Origin: Zobellia laminariae
GTDB taxonomy: Bacteria > Bacteroidota > Bacteroidia > Flavobacteriales > Flavobacteriaceae
Reading direction: 5' to 3'
Assembly: GCF_009725995.1 (NCBI RefSeq)
Contig: NZ_RCNS01000004.1
Coordinates: forward strand, 1-64,000
DNA: 64,000 bases
Below are positions 45,429 through 54,286 of the stretch, piece after piece. The position numbers and the translations under genes were made by a program. How positions within the stretch are numbered: position 1 is the first letter of the stretch; each line of letters opens with the position of its first letter. The notes beneath the pieces are model-generated. The model searched no databases. It saw nothing but the letters and a program-made list of their open reading frames with translations, and was not told the origin of the DNA.

Positions 45429-46724
45429 ATGAACAAATATTGGGGCCTTCTTTTCGTTATTTTAGTATCTATATCATGTAAGCATGACAAGCCTGTTTTA
45501 AAAGAACCGGTTGTTAAGCAAATGGCTTCCATTGTTCCTGAGAAACCCGTTTTAAAACAGTTTGGTTTTAACCTAGATGAGTTTACCGTGCAGTTGGATA
45601 CGGTTAAAAACGGAGATAGTTTTGGAGAGCTAATGCTTCAGAATAAGGTAGATTATCCAAAAATTGCCAAAATTACCCAAGAATTTAAAGATACTTTTGA
45701 TGTTAGAAGAATTCGTGTGGGCAAACCATATATTATTTTAAAGTCCAAAGATACTACAGAGGCAGCCCAAGTTTTTATTTATGAGAACGATCCAATTAAC
45801 TATACCGTAGTTGATTTGAGAGATACGGTTAAGGCGTATAGAGATAAAAAAGAAGTTACTTATGTTGAGCGTGAAGCTTCGGGAGTTATTGAAACTTCTT
45901 TGTCTCAGGCAATTTTAGATCAAGGAATAGATTACACCCTTACTAACAGTTTATCTGAAGTATATGCTTGGACAATAGATTTCTTCCGTCTGCAAAAAGG
46001 GGACAAGTTCAAGATTATTTATAAAGAAAAATTTATTAATGATTCTATCTACGCTGGAGCTGGTGAAATAGAAGCTGCTTATTTTGAGCATAGCGGAAGG
46101 CCTATTTATGCTTTCGCTTATGAAAATGATTCATTAAAAAATATAGTTGATTATTTTGACGAGGAAGCTAATAATCTTAGAAGAACATTTCTAAGAGCTC
46201 CGGTTCAGTTCAGTAGAATTTCTTCAAGATATAATTTAAAGCGAAAAATCCGTTATTACGGAAACAAAGTAAGACCTCATATGGGTACGGATTACGCGGC
46301 ACCAAGAGGTACGCCTATTTTGGCAACTGCGGATGGTACCGTAACGGAATCTACAAGAAGAGGTGGTAACGGTAAATATGTAAAAATTAGACATAACGGA
46401 ACGTATTCTACGCAATACTTGCATATGAGCAAGCAGAATGTAAAACGAGGCGCATATGTAAGACAGGGAGATGTAATTGGTTGGATAGGTATGACCGGTA
46501 ACACGAGTGGCCCTCATGTTTGCTACCGTTTTTGGAGAAACGGAAGACAGGTAGACCCATTAAAAGAAGAACTTCCTTTGGCAGAGCCTTTAGATGAGAC
46601 CTTACAGCCAGATTATTTTAACTACATCAATCCAATAAAAGATCAGTTAGATTGCATGAAATATCCTGAAAGTTCTATAGAAGAGGATATTCTAGCTGAA
46701 GATTTGGCATCCGCAGAAAAATAA
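45429..46724 (+). CDS. M23 family peptidoglycan DD-metallopeptidase lipoprotein
   Basis: A lipoprotein of 431 residues (lipobox SISC, Cys17), with a LysM/OapA-like N-terminal part (about 45-110) and an M23 (LytM) domain (about 265-385). Zinc-site residues His284 and Asp288 (HMGTD) and catalytic His363 are present, but the usual second His of HxH is Cys365 (PHVCYRF). Cys can also bind zinc, and a similar PHVCYRF form is common in Bacteroidetes, so activity is likely. It cuts peptidoglycan crosslinks in the periplasm. Confidence 0.9.
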   Translation: MNKYWGLLFVILVSISCKHDKPVLKEPVVKQMASIVPEKPVLKQFGFNLDEFTVQLDTVKNGDSFGELMLQNKVDYPKIAKITQEFKDTFDVRRIRVGKPYIILKSKDTTEAAQVFIYENDPINYTVVDLRDTVKAYRDKKEVTYVEREASGVIETSLSQAILDQGIDYTLTNSLSEVYAWTIDFFRLQKGDKFKIIYKEKFINDSIYAGAGEIEAAYFEHSGRPIYAFAYENDSLKNIVDYFDEEANNLRRTFLRAPVQFSRISSRYNLKRKIRYYGNKVRPHMGTDYAAPRGTPILATADGTVTESTRRGGNGKYVKIRHNGTYSTQYLHMSKQNVKRGAYVRQGDVIGWIGMTGNTSGPHVCYRFWRNGRQVDPLKEELPLAEPLDETLQPDYFNYINPIKDQLDCMKYPESSIEEDILAEDLASAEK

Positions 46725-46802
46725 CGGTACATAGGGTTTTGGTTTAGAATGAATATGGCTTATTTTCGCCATAGACAATTGCTAACACTAAAACACCCGA
46801 AA

Positions 46803-48440
46803 ATGTCATTACAGAGCACAAATCCTACTGAAACTTCTGCTTGGAAGAAACTTGCCCAGCACTTTGAAAACACTAAAGAAGAACAGTTAAAAGACCTTTT
46901 TGCGTCTGATGCATCTAGGGCTGAAAAATTCACTTTAAAGTGGAATGATTTCTTAGTAGACTTCTCTAAAAACAGAATTACCGACGAAACTTTACAATTG
47001 CTTCTTCAATTAGCGAAAGAAGTTAATTTGGCCGATGCAATTCAAAAACAATTTGGAGGAGACGAGATAAACCAGACAGAAGGTCGGGCAGTTTTGCATA
47101 CAGCACTTCGTGCTAAAAAGTCTGACACCATTTTAGTGGATGGTGAAAATGTGGTAGAAGAAGTTTATGCCGTTAAAGACCATATAAAGAAATTTACAGA
47201 AACTATTATTTCAGGAAGCGCTACTGGGTATACCGGCAAGGCTTTTACTGATGTAGTAAATATAGGTATTGGAGGATCGGACTTAGGTCCGGCTATGGTA
47301 ACCGAGGCTCTAAAATTCTATAAAAATCATCTTAGGCTTCACTTTGTGAGCAATGTAGATGGAGATCATGTAAACGAAGTTCTAAAAGAACTTGATCCAG
47401 AAACAACGCTCTTTGTTGTCGTTTCAAAAACCTTTACTACACAAGAAACGCTAACAAATGCCACGACCATAAAAAAATGGTTTCTAAAGCATGGTACGCA
47501 GGCAGATATAGCCAAACACTTTGCAGCAGTATCTACAAATACAGAAGCTATTTCAGAATTTGGTATTGCTCCAGAAAATGTTTTCCCAATGTGGGATTGG
47601 GTAGGTGGTCGTTTTTCTTTATGGAGTGCGGTTGGTTTATCCATAGCATTGGCAGTAGGTTTTGAGAATTTTGATTTATTATTGGTAGGAGCCAATGAAA
47701 TGGACGAACATTTCAAAAACACAGATTTTGAAGATAACCTTCCTGTAGTATTGGCACTTTTAAGCGTTTGGTATAATAACTTCTATGGAGCCGAAACTGA
47801 GGCTATCATCCCGTATGCACAATACTTGAGCAGATTTTCAGCTTACTTGCAACAAGGTATTATGGAGAGTAACGGTAAAAGCGTAGACCGAAACGGTAAA
47901 CGTGTAGGTTATGAAACAGGTACTATTATTTGGGGTGAGCCAGGTACTAATTCACAACACGCTTTCTTTCAGCTAATACACCAAGGAACAAAGCTAATAC
48001 CAGTAGATTTTATTGGGTTTAAAAAATCATTGCATGGTGATGTTGATCATCACAATAAGTTAATGGCCAACTATTTTGCCCAGACCGAAGCTTTAATGAA
48101 TGGTAAGACTGCTGGGCAGGTTCGTGAAGAACTGGAAAGCAAAGGTATGGCTGAAAGTGAAATCGAGAAATTACTAGCATTCAAGGTTTTTGAAGGTAAT
48201 AAGCCAACTAATACTATTCTAATAGATAAGTTGTCGCCAAAAAGCTTGGGTAGTTTAATCGCACTTTATGAACACAAAATATTTGTGCAAGGCATCATTT
48301 GGAACATTTTTAGTTATGACCAATGGGGTGTTGAACTTGGTAAGCAATTAGCAGGTACTATTTTGAAAGATATTCAAGGTTCAGAAATTGCCGATCATGA
48401 TAGCTCTACTTTACAACTTTTAAAATATTTTAAGGGTTAA
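46803..48440 (+). CDS. pgi: Glucose-6-phosphate isomerase
   Basis: Glycolytic aldose-ketose isomerase of 545 residues. Features are [11 protein letters not shown], the [14 protein letters not shown] motif, [15 protein letters not shown] and the C-terminal signature [26 protein letters not shown]. The start at 46803 ([17 protein letters not shown]) matches the family; the frame from 46749 adds a basic leader. It ends a run after the M23 gene. Confidence 0.96.
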   Translation: MSLQSTNPTETSAWKKLAQHFENTKEEQLKDLFASDASRAEKFTLKWNDFLVDFSKNRITDETLQLLLQLAKEVNLADAIQKQFGGDEINQTEGRAVLHTALRAKKSDTILVDGENVVEEVYAVKDHIKKFTETIISGSATGYTGKAFTDVVNIGIGGSDLGPAMVTEALKFYKNHLRLHFVSNVDGDHVNEVLKELDPETTLFVVVSKTFTTQETLTNATTIKKWFLKHGTQADIAKHFAAVSTNTEAISEFGIAPENVFPMWDWVGGRFSLWSAVGLSIALAVGFENFDLLLVGANEMDEHFKNTDFEDNLPVVLALLSVWYNNFYGAETEAIIPYAQYLSRFSAYLQQGIMESNGKSVDRNGKRVGYETGTIIWGEPGTNSQHAFFQLIHQGTKLIPVDFIGFKKSLHGDVDHHNKLMANYFAQTEALMNGKTAGQVREELESKGMAESEIEKLLAFKVFEGNKPTNTILIDKLSPKSLGSLIALYEHKIFVQGIIWNIFSYDQWGVELGKQLAGTILKDIQGSEIADHDSSTLQLLKYFKG

Positions 48441-48471
48441 ACTAGGGTATCCTCAGTTTTTTACAATTCTT

Positions 48472-48504
48472 GCGGAACTTCTTTTTTTTTAAGAGAAGTT
48501 CCGC
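48472..48504 (+). terminator. Hairpin with poly-T loop after pgi
   Basis: An 11-bp perfect stem (GCGGAACTTCT at 48472-48482, AGAAGTTCCGC at 48494-48504) encloses a loop made of eight T plus AAG. No T-tract follows, so it is an atypical terminator, or a leader structure for the receptor gene. Confidence 0.5.
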
Positions 48505-48514
48505 TCTCATATAG

Positions 48515-48522
48515 TATATTTG
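48515..48522 (+). promoter_or_regulatory. Bacteroidetes -7 element for the Oar-like receptor
   Basis: TATATTTG matches TAnnTTTG, about 90 nt before the ATG at 48612, directly after the pgi hairpin. A second weaker candidate, CACTTTTG, lies nearer the gene. Confidence 0.4.
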
Positions 48523-48611
48523 CGAAAGTGTTATTTAACCTTTACTTAACATTCGCATGCCTAAAACGCCGCACTTTTGCAGCAAATTGAGAAAACGTAA
48601 AAACTGAACAA

Positions 48612-51600
48612 ATGAAAAAGATTTATTTCGCTTATGTCGCATTTTTAATGACGGCAATGGCTTTTTCACAAGGTGTTACTACATCTTCGTTGGGGGGTCA
48701 AGTAACAGACAATCTAGATGAGCCGCTTTTAGGGGCTAATATCGTTGCCATTCATACGCCTTCTGGATCAAAGTATGGAGCAACAACAGATTTTGATGGG
48801 TACTACCGAATATCAAATATGAGAGTAGGTGGACCATATACGGTAACTATATCTTATGTTGGATTTAATAACTTTGAAAGAACAGGTGTCTTTTTAAATT
48901 TAGGTGAAACGGTAAGGATAAGTAATAAAATGTCAGAGTCCTCTACTGCATTAGACGAAGTAGTTGTGACTGCAAGTTCTACAGGAGTTTTTGATTCTGA
49001 TAAAACTGGTGCTTCAACTAGGATTAATCAACGAGACATTGCTACGGTGCCTTCGGCTTCAAGATCTATTGCGGATTTTGTTCGGCTTACTCCACAAGCG
49101 CAAATTTCAGAAGGTGATGATGGTTTTTCAATCTCCATAGCTGGGCAAAACAACCGTTACAATGCAATCTATATTGATGGTGCTGTAAACAATGATGTTT
49201 TTGGACTAGCTGGTTCTGGAACAAATGGAGGTCAAACGGGTGTGAATCCATTTTCTGTAGATGCAATTGAGTCATTTCAAGTAAGCGTTGCGCCTTTTGA
49301 TGTGAAAATTTCAGGATTTTCTGGTGGTGCTATTAGTGCGGTAACTAGATCAGGTACAAACGAGATAGAAGGTTCTGCTTACTATTTTTATAGAAGTCAG
49401 GATTTAGCAGGTAAAACTCCGGTAGAATCTGCTGGTGATAGAGAAAGAACAAAACTTAATGATTTTACTGCTCAAACATATGGAGTTAGAATTGGTGGGC
49501 CAATCGTAAAAGATAAGCTCTTCTATTTTGTTAACTATGAAAGACAAAATGATGAAACACCACAGCCCTTTAATATTGACAATTACAGTGGTAGTTCATC
49601 TGCAAACGATTTAAATACTTTAAGACAATTTCTTATTAATAGTTACGGATACGATCCAGGCTCGTATGATAACAATACGCGTACACTGGAAAGTAATAAA
49701 TTGACCGCTAAAATTGACTGGAATATTAATGATAATCATAAGCTGTCATTAAAACATAGTTATGTTGGCGGAGAGAATTTGGAAGCAAGAACATCTGATA
49801 ATAATGATATAGGTTTTATTAATGGTTCCGAATTTTTCAAGACAACTACAAATTCAACTTCATTAGAGCTTAACTCGCGTTTTGGGAATAAGTTTGCTAA
49901 TAGTTTTATTTTGGGGTATACTTCAGTTAAGGATGATCGTGATCCTAATGGAAGCCCATTTCCTTTCATTGATATTAATGACGGTTCGGGTGGTAGTGAT
50001 ATATCAATTGGCGGTGAGCAATTCTCTACGGCTAATTTATTAGATCAAAATATTTTAACTCTTACCAATAATTTTGAAATCTACTCAGGTAGACACACTA
50101 TAACTCTTGGTACACACAATGAATATTCTAAGGCTAAAAACTTATTTTTAGCATCAAATTACGGTGCATATGAGTACAATAATTTGAATGACTTTTTAAC
50201 AGGCGAACGCCCAAATATTTACCAAAGGGGGTATTCTTTGATTAGTGACGGAGTTGGTGATACTTCTTCTGGTGCTGCGGAATTTTCAGTGTTTCAATTA
50301 GGTTTTTATATCCAAGATGAGATTCAGTTTACTGATAATTTCAAATTTAGACTTGGCCTAAGATTAGACACACCTTTCTGGGAAGATGGTACTGTTAATG
50401 AAGATTTTAACAACAGAGCAATACCGTTACTTGAAGCTGCAGGGAAAAACTTGCAAGGAGCAGAAGTTGGTAAAAAAGTATCTACTTCATCTTATTTATC
50501 GCCACGCGCTGGATTTAACTGGGATGTCAAAGGGGATAGAAGTACACAAATTCGTGGTGGAATAGGAATTTTTACTTCAAGACTGCCATTAGTATGGCCT
50601 GGAGGAACATATAATAATAATGGGGTTACTGGAGGTTATACTTTTCAAGGCTCTTGGTTTACTGAAACACCGTTTTTCAATCCTGATGTAAATACTCAAC
50701 CAGTAGGAGCACAACCGGGAACGGGAGAAGTTGGTGGAAATATAGATTTATTTGCTCCCGATTTTAAATTACCTCAAGTTTTGAAAGTAAATATTGCAGT
50801 AGATCAAAAATTACCAATTTGGAATTTGGTAGCTTCTGCGGATTTCCTCTGGAACGACAATATTAATGCTATTTATTATGAAAACTTAAATGTTCCTTCT
50901 CCTATAGGAAATCTTACAGGGTCAGGTGATAGTAGACCTATTTATTCAGGTGGGACTATAGATGGCACTTATGATAGAGTTATTTTGGCTTCCAATACAG
51001 GTGATGGAAGTTCTTATAATGCCTCTTTTACTTTAAGAAAGCCTTTCCAAAATGGTTTTGCTGGTCAAGTATCATATAGCTACGGTGATTCTGATGTAAT
51101 TTTTGAAGGTACTTCTTCTCAAAATAGTTCGCAGTGGAGAGGTATTCAAACCGTAAACGGTAAGAATTCAAGATTGAATATAGCGACTTCAGACTTTTCT
51201 CAAGGTCATAGAATTACTGCTAACGCATCTTATGAGTTTAAATGGAACGATAACCTTAAAACTACTTTAGGAGTGTTTTATGAAGGTGTTAATGGTAGTC
51301 CATTCTCATACATTTATGGTAACCCTGATGGAAACAGGTTGCTAAATGATGATTCACGGGATAATGCCTTAATTTATGTGCCTTCAAATCTGGCTGACAT
51401 TAATTTAGTTGATATTGTTGATGGTGATGATAATGTTATTGTACCTGTTGCTGAACAATGGTCTGCTTTAAACGGATATATAAATGACAGTGAATATTTG
51501 TCTTCTAGAAAAGGTGAGTACGTAGATAGAAATGCAGATAGAGGTCCATGGAGTCATATTGTTGACTTGAAAGTTTTACAGGATATTTCAATGAATTTTG

Positions 51601-51866
51601 GAGGGACTAAAAAGCATACTCTTCAATTATCTTTTGATATATTCAATTTCACCAACTTATTGAATAAGGATTGGGGTGTTATAAAAACAGTAGGAAATTT
51701 TGATTCGGTTTCTTTAATTGATTTTCAAGGTTTAGAAGCAGATGGCACTACGCCACAGTTCAGCTTTAATCCATCAACTATTGATAGGATTGAACAAATA
51801 GATGATCAAGGTATTCAAAGTTCAAGATGGCAAGCACAAATAGGTGTTCGTTATATCTTTAAATAA
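48612..51866 (+). CDS. Oar-like TonB-dependent outer-membrane receptor
   Basis: An outer-membrane receptor of 1,084 residues: signal MKKIYFAYVAFLMTAMAFS, a carboxypeptidase-regulatory-like domain (about 24-115, GGQVTDNLDEPLLGANIVA), a plug beginning DEVVVTASS, and a barrel ending QIGVRYIFK. The plug with FAVD-like ESFQVSVAPFDVKISGFSGGAISAVTRSG is typical of Oar/OmpA-related receptors, which may handle peptides or proteins. No SusD partner is adjacent. It is preceded by its own promoter and followed by a terminator, so it is probably monocistronic. Confidence 0.9.
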   Translation: MKKIYFAYVAFLMTAMAFSQGVTTSSLGGQVTDNLDEPLLGANIVAIHTPSGSKYGATTDFDGYYRISNMRVGGPYTVTISYVGFNNFERTGVFLNLGETVRISNKMSESSTALDEVVVTASSTGVFDSDKTGASTRINQRDIATVPSASRSIADFVRLTPQAQISEGDDGFSISIAGQNNRYNAIYIDGAVNNDVFGLAGSGTNGGQTGVNPFSVDAIESFQVSVAPFDVKISGFSGGAISAVTRSGTNEIEGSAYYFYRSQDLAGKTPVESAGDRERTKLNDFTAQTYGVRIGGPIVKDKLFYFVNYERQNDETPQPFNIDNYSGSSSANDLNTLRQFLINSYGYDPGSYDNNTRTLESNKLTAKIDWNINDNHKLSLKHSYVGGENLEARTSDNNDIGFINGSEFFKTTTNSTSLELNSRFGNKFANSFILGYTSVKDDRDPNGSPFPFIDINDGSGGSDISIGGEQFSTANLLDQNILTLTNNFEIYSGRHTITLGTHNEYSKAKNLFLASNYGAYEYNNLNDFLTGERPNIYQRGYSLISDGVGDTSSGAAEFSVFQLGFYIQDEIQFTDNFKFRLGLRLDTPFWEDGTVNEDFNNRAIPLLEAAGKNLQGAEVGKKVSTSSYLSPRAGFNWDVKGDRSTQIRGGIGIFTSRLPLVWPGGTYNNNGVTGGYTFQGSWFTETPFFNPDVNTQPVGAQPGTGEVGGNIDLFAPDFKLPQVLKVNIAVDQKLPIWNLVASADFLWNDNINAIYYENLNVPSPIGNLTGSGDSRPIYSGGTIDGTYDRVILASNTGDGSSYNASFTLRKPFQNGFAGQVSYSYGDSDVIFEGTSSQNSSQWRGIQTVNGKNSRLNIATSDFSQGHRITANASYEFKWNDNLKTTLGVFYEGVNGSPFSYIYGNPDGNRLLNDDSRDNALIYVPSNLADINLVDIVDGDDNVIVPVAEQWSALNGYINDSEYLSSRKGEYVDRNADRGPWSHIVDLKVLQDISMNFGGTKKHTLQLSFDIFNFTNLLNKDWGVIKTVGNFDSVSLIDFQGLEADGTTPQFSFNPSTIDRIEQIDDQGIQSSRWQAQIGVRYIFK

Positions 51867-51885
51867 GAATTTATATTTTTTATTT

Positions 51886-51915
51886 AAAAACCCTGCCAGT
51901 CGGCAGGGTTTTTTT
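51886..51915 (+). terminator. Terminator of the Oar-like receptor gene
   Basis: A 12-bp stem of AAAAACCCTGCC (51886-51897) and GGCAGGGTTTTT (51902-51913), a 4-nt loop and a T-run. Confidence 0.92.
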
Positions 51916-51958
51916 ATGCGCAAAAATCAGTACATTTAAAGCTTAAAATAAAATTAAT

Positions 51959-52399
51959 ATGTACGAAATTATTCAGTCAGTTCACTCTTACTTGGCTTAT
52001 GTTGTTCTAGTCCTTTTGTTCCTTGCAGTTGCTAACGCTATTATGGGTTGGGTAGGTAATAAAGTGTTTAATATGGGAAAGGATTTACGTTTAAGTCTTT
52101 TTACTTTGATTTTAGCTCACATTCAGTTATTGGTAGGGCTAATACTTTATTTTGTTTCTCCAAGCGGCCTTCAAGCTATTCAGGCTTTGGGTATGGGGGG
52201 TCTTAATTCAGCATCTAGATTATTAGCTGTGGAACATCCGTTCATTAATATTATTGCAATTGTTTTGATTACCATAGGCTGGTCGCGTCACAAAAAGTTT
52301 GTAGACGGTAAAAATAAATTCAAGAGCATTGCCATTTTTTATGGTCTTGGTCTTGTGTTGATACTTAGCCGTATTCCTTGGGGACAGTGGTTAGGTTAA
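51959..52399 (+). CDS. Four-helix membrane protein with conserved histidines
   Basis: A protein of 146 residues with four hydrophobic helices and no signal peptide. Histidines lie within or at the edge of helices (SVHSYLAYVV, LILAHIQLLVG, VEHPFINIIA, GWSRHKKF), an arrangement that could hold heme b, as in cytochrome b-like or CopD-like proteins, but this is inference. In some genomes the family carries the erroneous label 50S ribosomal protein L27. It is followed by the DUF1080 gene 22 bp later. Confidence 0.72.
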   Translation: MYEIIQSVHSYLAYVVLVLLFLAVANAIMGWVGNKVFNMGKDLRLSLFTLILAHIQLLVGLILYFVSPSGLQAIQALGMGGLNSASRLLAVEHPFINIIAIVLITIGWSRHKKFVDGKNKFKSIAIFYGLGLVLILSRIPWGQWLG

Positions 52400-52421
52400 T
52401 ATCAAATAATTAATATCGCAA

Positions 52422-53024
52422 ATGGATTATATGAAAAGCGCAGTAACAGCAGTATTAATTATTTTTACGTCATTTACGTTTGGTCAACAAACAGATCTTT
52501 TTAATGGTGAAAATTTGGAAGGGTGGACGGTATATGGTACCGAGAAATGGTACGTAGAAGATGGTCTGTTGGTATGTGAAAGCGGTCCCGATGAGCAATA
52601 TGGTTACTTTGCTACAGATAAGCATTATAAAAACTTTGAGTTGACGGTAGATTTCAAACAGCTAGCCGATGGTAACAGTGGTGTTTTTATTCGATCAACT
52701 ATAGATGGCACTACCGTTAGTGGTTGGCAGGTAGAGATTGCACCTCCCGGTCATTTTACAGGGGGTGTATATGAGTCTTATGGGCGTAATTGGTTGATAA
52801 AGCCTACTCCAGAAAAAGATAAAGCTCTTAAAATGGGGGAATGGAATACCATGAAAATACGTGTGAATGGCGATAAGATTACGTCATGGCTAAATGGTAC
52901 TGAAATGATTACCCTTACCGATAAGATTATAGGTGCCGGTGAAGGATCTATAGCACTCCAAATTCATGACGGCGGTGGTATTAAAGTACAATGGAGAAAT
53001 ATTAAAGTTACCGAATTGGAATAA
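52422..53024 (+). CDS. DUF1080 (3-keto-disaccharide hydrolase-like) secreted protein
   Basis: A protein of 200 residues with signal (MDYMKSAVTAVLIIFTSFTFGQ) and one DUF1080 concanavalin-like beta-sandwich: LFNGENLEGWTVYGTEKWYVEDGLL, FELTVDFKQLADGNSGVFIRS, and a closing GGGIKVQWRNIKVTEL. The family includes 3-keto-glycoside hydrolases and glycan-binding proteins; catalytic residues cannot be identified with certainty. ATG at 52422 or 52431 would both give a signal. A long hairpin follows. Confidence 0.82.
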   Translation: MDYMKSAVTAVLIIFTSFTFGQQTDLFNGENLEGWTVYGTEKWYVEDGLLVCESGPDEQYGYFATDKHYKNFELTVDFKQLADGNSGVFIRSTIDGTTVSGWQVEIAPPGHFTGGVYESYGRNWLIKPTPEKDKALKMGEWNTMKIRVNGDKITSWLNGTEMITLTDKIIGAGEGSIALQIHDGGGIKVQWRNIKVTELE

Positions 53025-53043
53025 TGCCTAATTACGGAAGATA

Positions 53044-53085
53044 ATAAATCGGCTTATTCGTGCATATACGAATAGGCCGATTTAT
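53044..53085. terminator. 18-bp hairpin between convergent genes
   Basis: Arms at 53044-53061 and 53068-53085 pair over 18 bp with a single T-G wobble and a 6-nt loop. It separates the DUF1080 gene from the convergent endonuclease gene. Confidence 0.75.
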
Positions 53086-53106
53086 GTTTTAGGATAGTTA
53101 TAGATT

Positions 53107-54165
53107 TTACTCGGCAGTTTGTTCTTCGGGAATTGCTTTAATCAAGTACATATAGACAGGAAAGTGATCAGAATATCCGCCGGTATAACTCCCGCCAGCA
53201 TAGGTTCTTTGTGGGTACCCCTTGTACTGCCCTTTTTTGGCAATTAAATAAGGCGCATTAAAAACTCTGGTTTTCCAAAACTTATACTTCCCTTCTTCTG
53301 GATGCAAAAGATTTTCTGTGAAGAAAATCTGATCAAATAAATTCCATTTATCTCGGTAAGCAAGAGAGCCTATTCCTTGTTTGTATAACTTTTCCATTGG
53401 GTTGTATAGGCTTTGACCTTCCAATTGGTTGGGTTTTCCAATAGTCTTCAGAATTTTTTTGAAACTATCATTGTTAGGGTCATCGTTAAAGTCGCCCATA
53501 CTAATAATCTTGGCATCTGCATCTAAACGCTGAACAGAATCTATAATACGTCTGCTGAGTTTTGCAGCTGCCATTCGGTTGGGCTTGCTTCTTGCCTCGC
53601 CTCCGCTACGGGAAGGCCAATGGTTGACCATAAAGAATAGCTGCTCGTCATCTAATAGACCACCTACTATGAGCTGGTCTCTTGTGTAGTTTCTTTCACC
53701 ATCGTCATTAATCAGTAACAATCTATGGCTAGCGGAAGAGGTGGGCAGAAATACCGATTTCTTGTAAAGCAACGCAACGTCTATACCGCGTTCATCTGGT
53801 GAATCATAATGCACAATGCCATAACCTTTAGAAATTAAGTTGGGGTGATTAATCAAGTCTTCAACTACCCTTCGGTTTTCAACTTCACAAATACCAATAA
53901 TGTCAGGAGAAGTCTTGCTGGTGCTTGACCCAATTTCAGAGAGAACCTGAGAGAGGTGGTCTAATTTTGTGTTGTAACGTTCTAGTGTCCAATGATCTTT
54001 TCCTTCTGGTGTTCGGTCGTCATCAAATATGAGGGTATCATTTTCAATATCGAATAGATTTTCCAGATTATAGAACGCAATAGTCCGAATTCGATATGAT
54101 TTATTTTCCTGTGAATTTGCCCCAAAAGCGAGCAAAAGAAAAAGCGGTATAAGTCTAAAATTCAT
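53107..54165 (-). CDS. Secreted endonuclease/exonuclease/phosphatase family protein
   Basis: A protein of 352 residues with signal MNFRLIPLFLLLAFGANSQ and an EEP (DNase I-like) domain. Catalytic blocks are NLENLFD (metal Asn), CEVENRRV (metal Glu), NHWPSRSGGE (His), SMGDFNDDP (Asp/Asn pair) and YSDHFPVYM (final Asp-His). It should hydrolyse phosphodiesters or phosphomonoesters of nucleic acids or lipids outside the cytoplasm. It is divergent from a TonB receptor and DUF5689/lamin-tail lipoprotein, a grouping I have seen in other Bacteroidetes. Confidence 0.9.
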   Translation of the reverse strand: MNFRLIPLFLLLAFGANSQENKSYRIRTIAFYNLENLFDIENDTLIFDDDRTPEGKDHWTLERYNTKLDHLSQVLSEIGSSTSKTSPDIIGICEVENRRVVEDLINHPNLISKGYGIVHYDSPDERGIDVALLYKKSVFLPTSSASHRLLLINDDGERNYTRDQLIVGGLLDDEQLFFMVNHWPSRSGGEARSKPNRMAAAKLSRRIIDSVQRLDADAKIISMGDFNDDPNNDSFKKILKTIGKPNQLEGQSLYNPMEKLYKQGIGSLAYRDKWNLFDQIFFTENLLHPEEGKYKFWKTRVFNAPYLIAKKGQYKGYPQRTYAGGSYTGGYSDHFPVYMYLIKAIPEEQTAE

Positions 54166-54286
54166 ATAATCAGATAGATATAAATACCAATTAACGAAAA
54201 AACGATGGACTTTGTAGGGGTTTGTTGCAAGTCATTTTAAGTTTTCGATATCTTGTTTGGGTTCACCGACCATTAAACCCCCGTTA

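Noticed and set aside
46749..46802. N-terminal extension of pgi from 46749
   Set aside because: The extension is basic and not found in the family; the ATG at 46803 gives the normal N-terminus.
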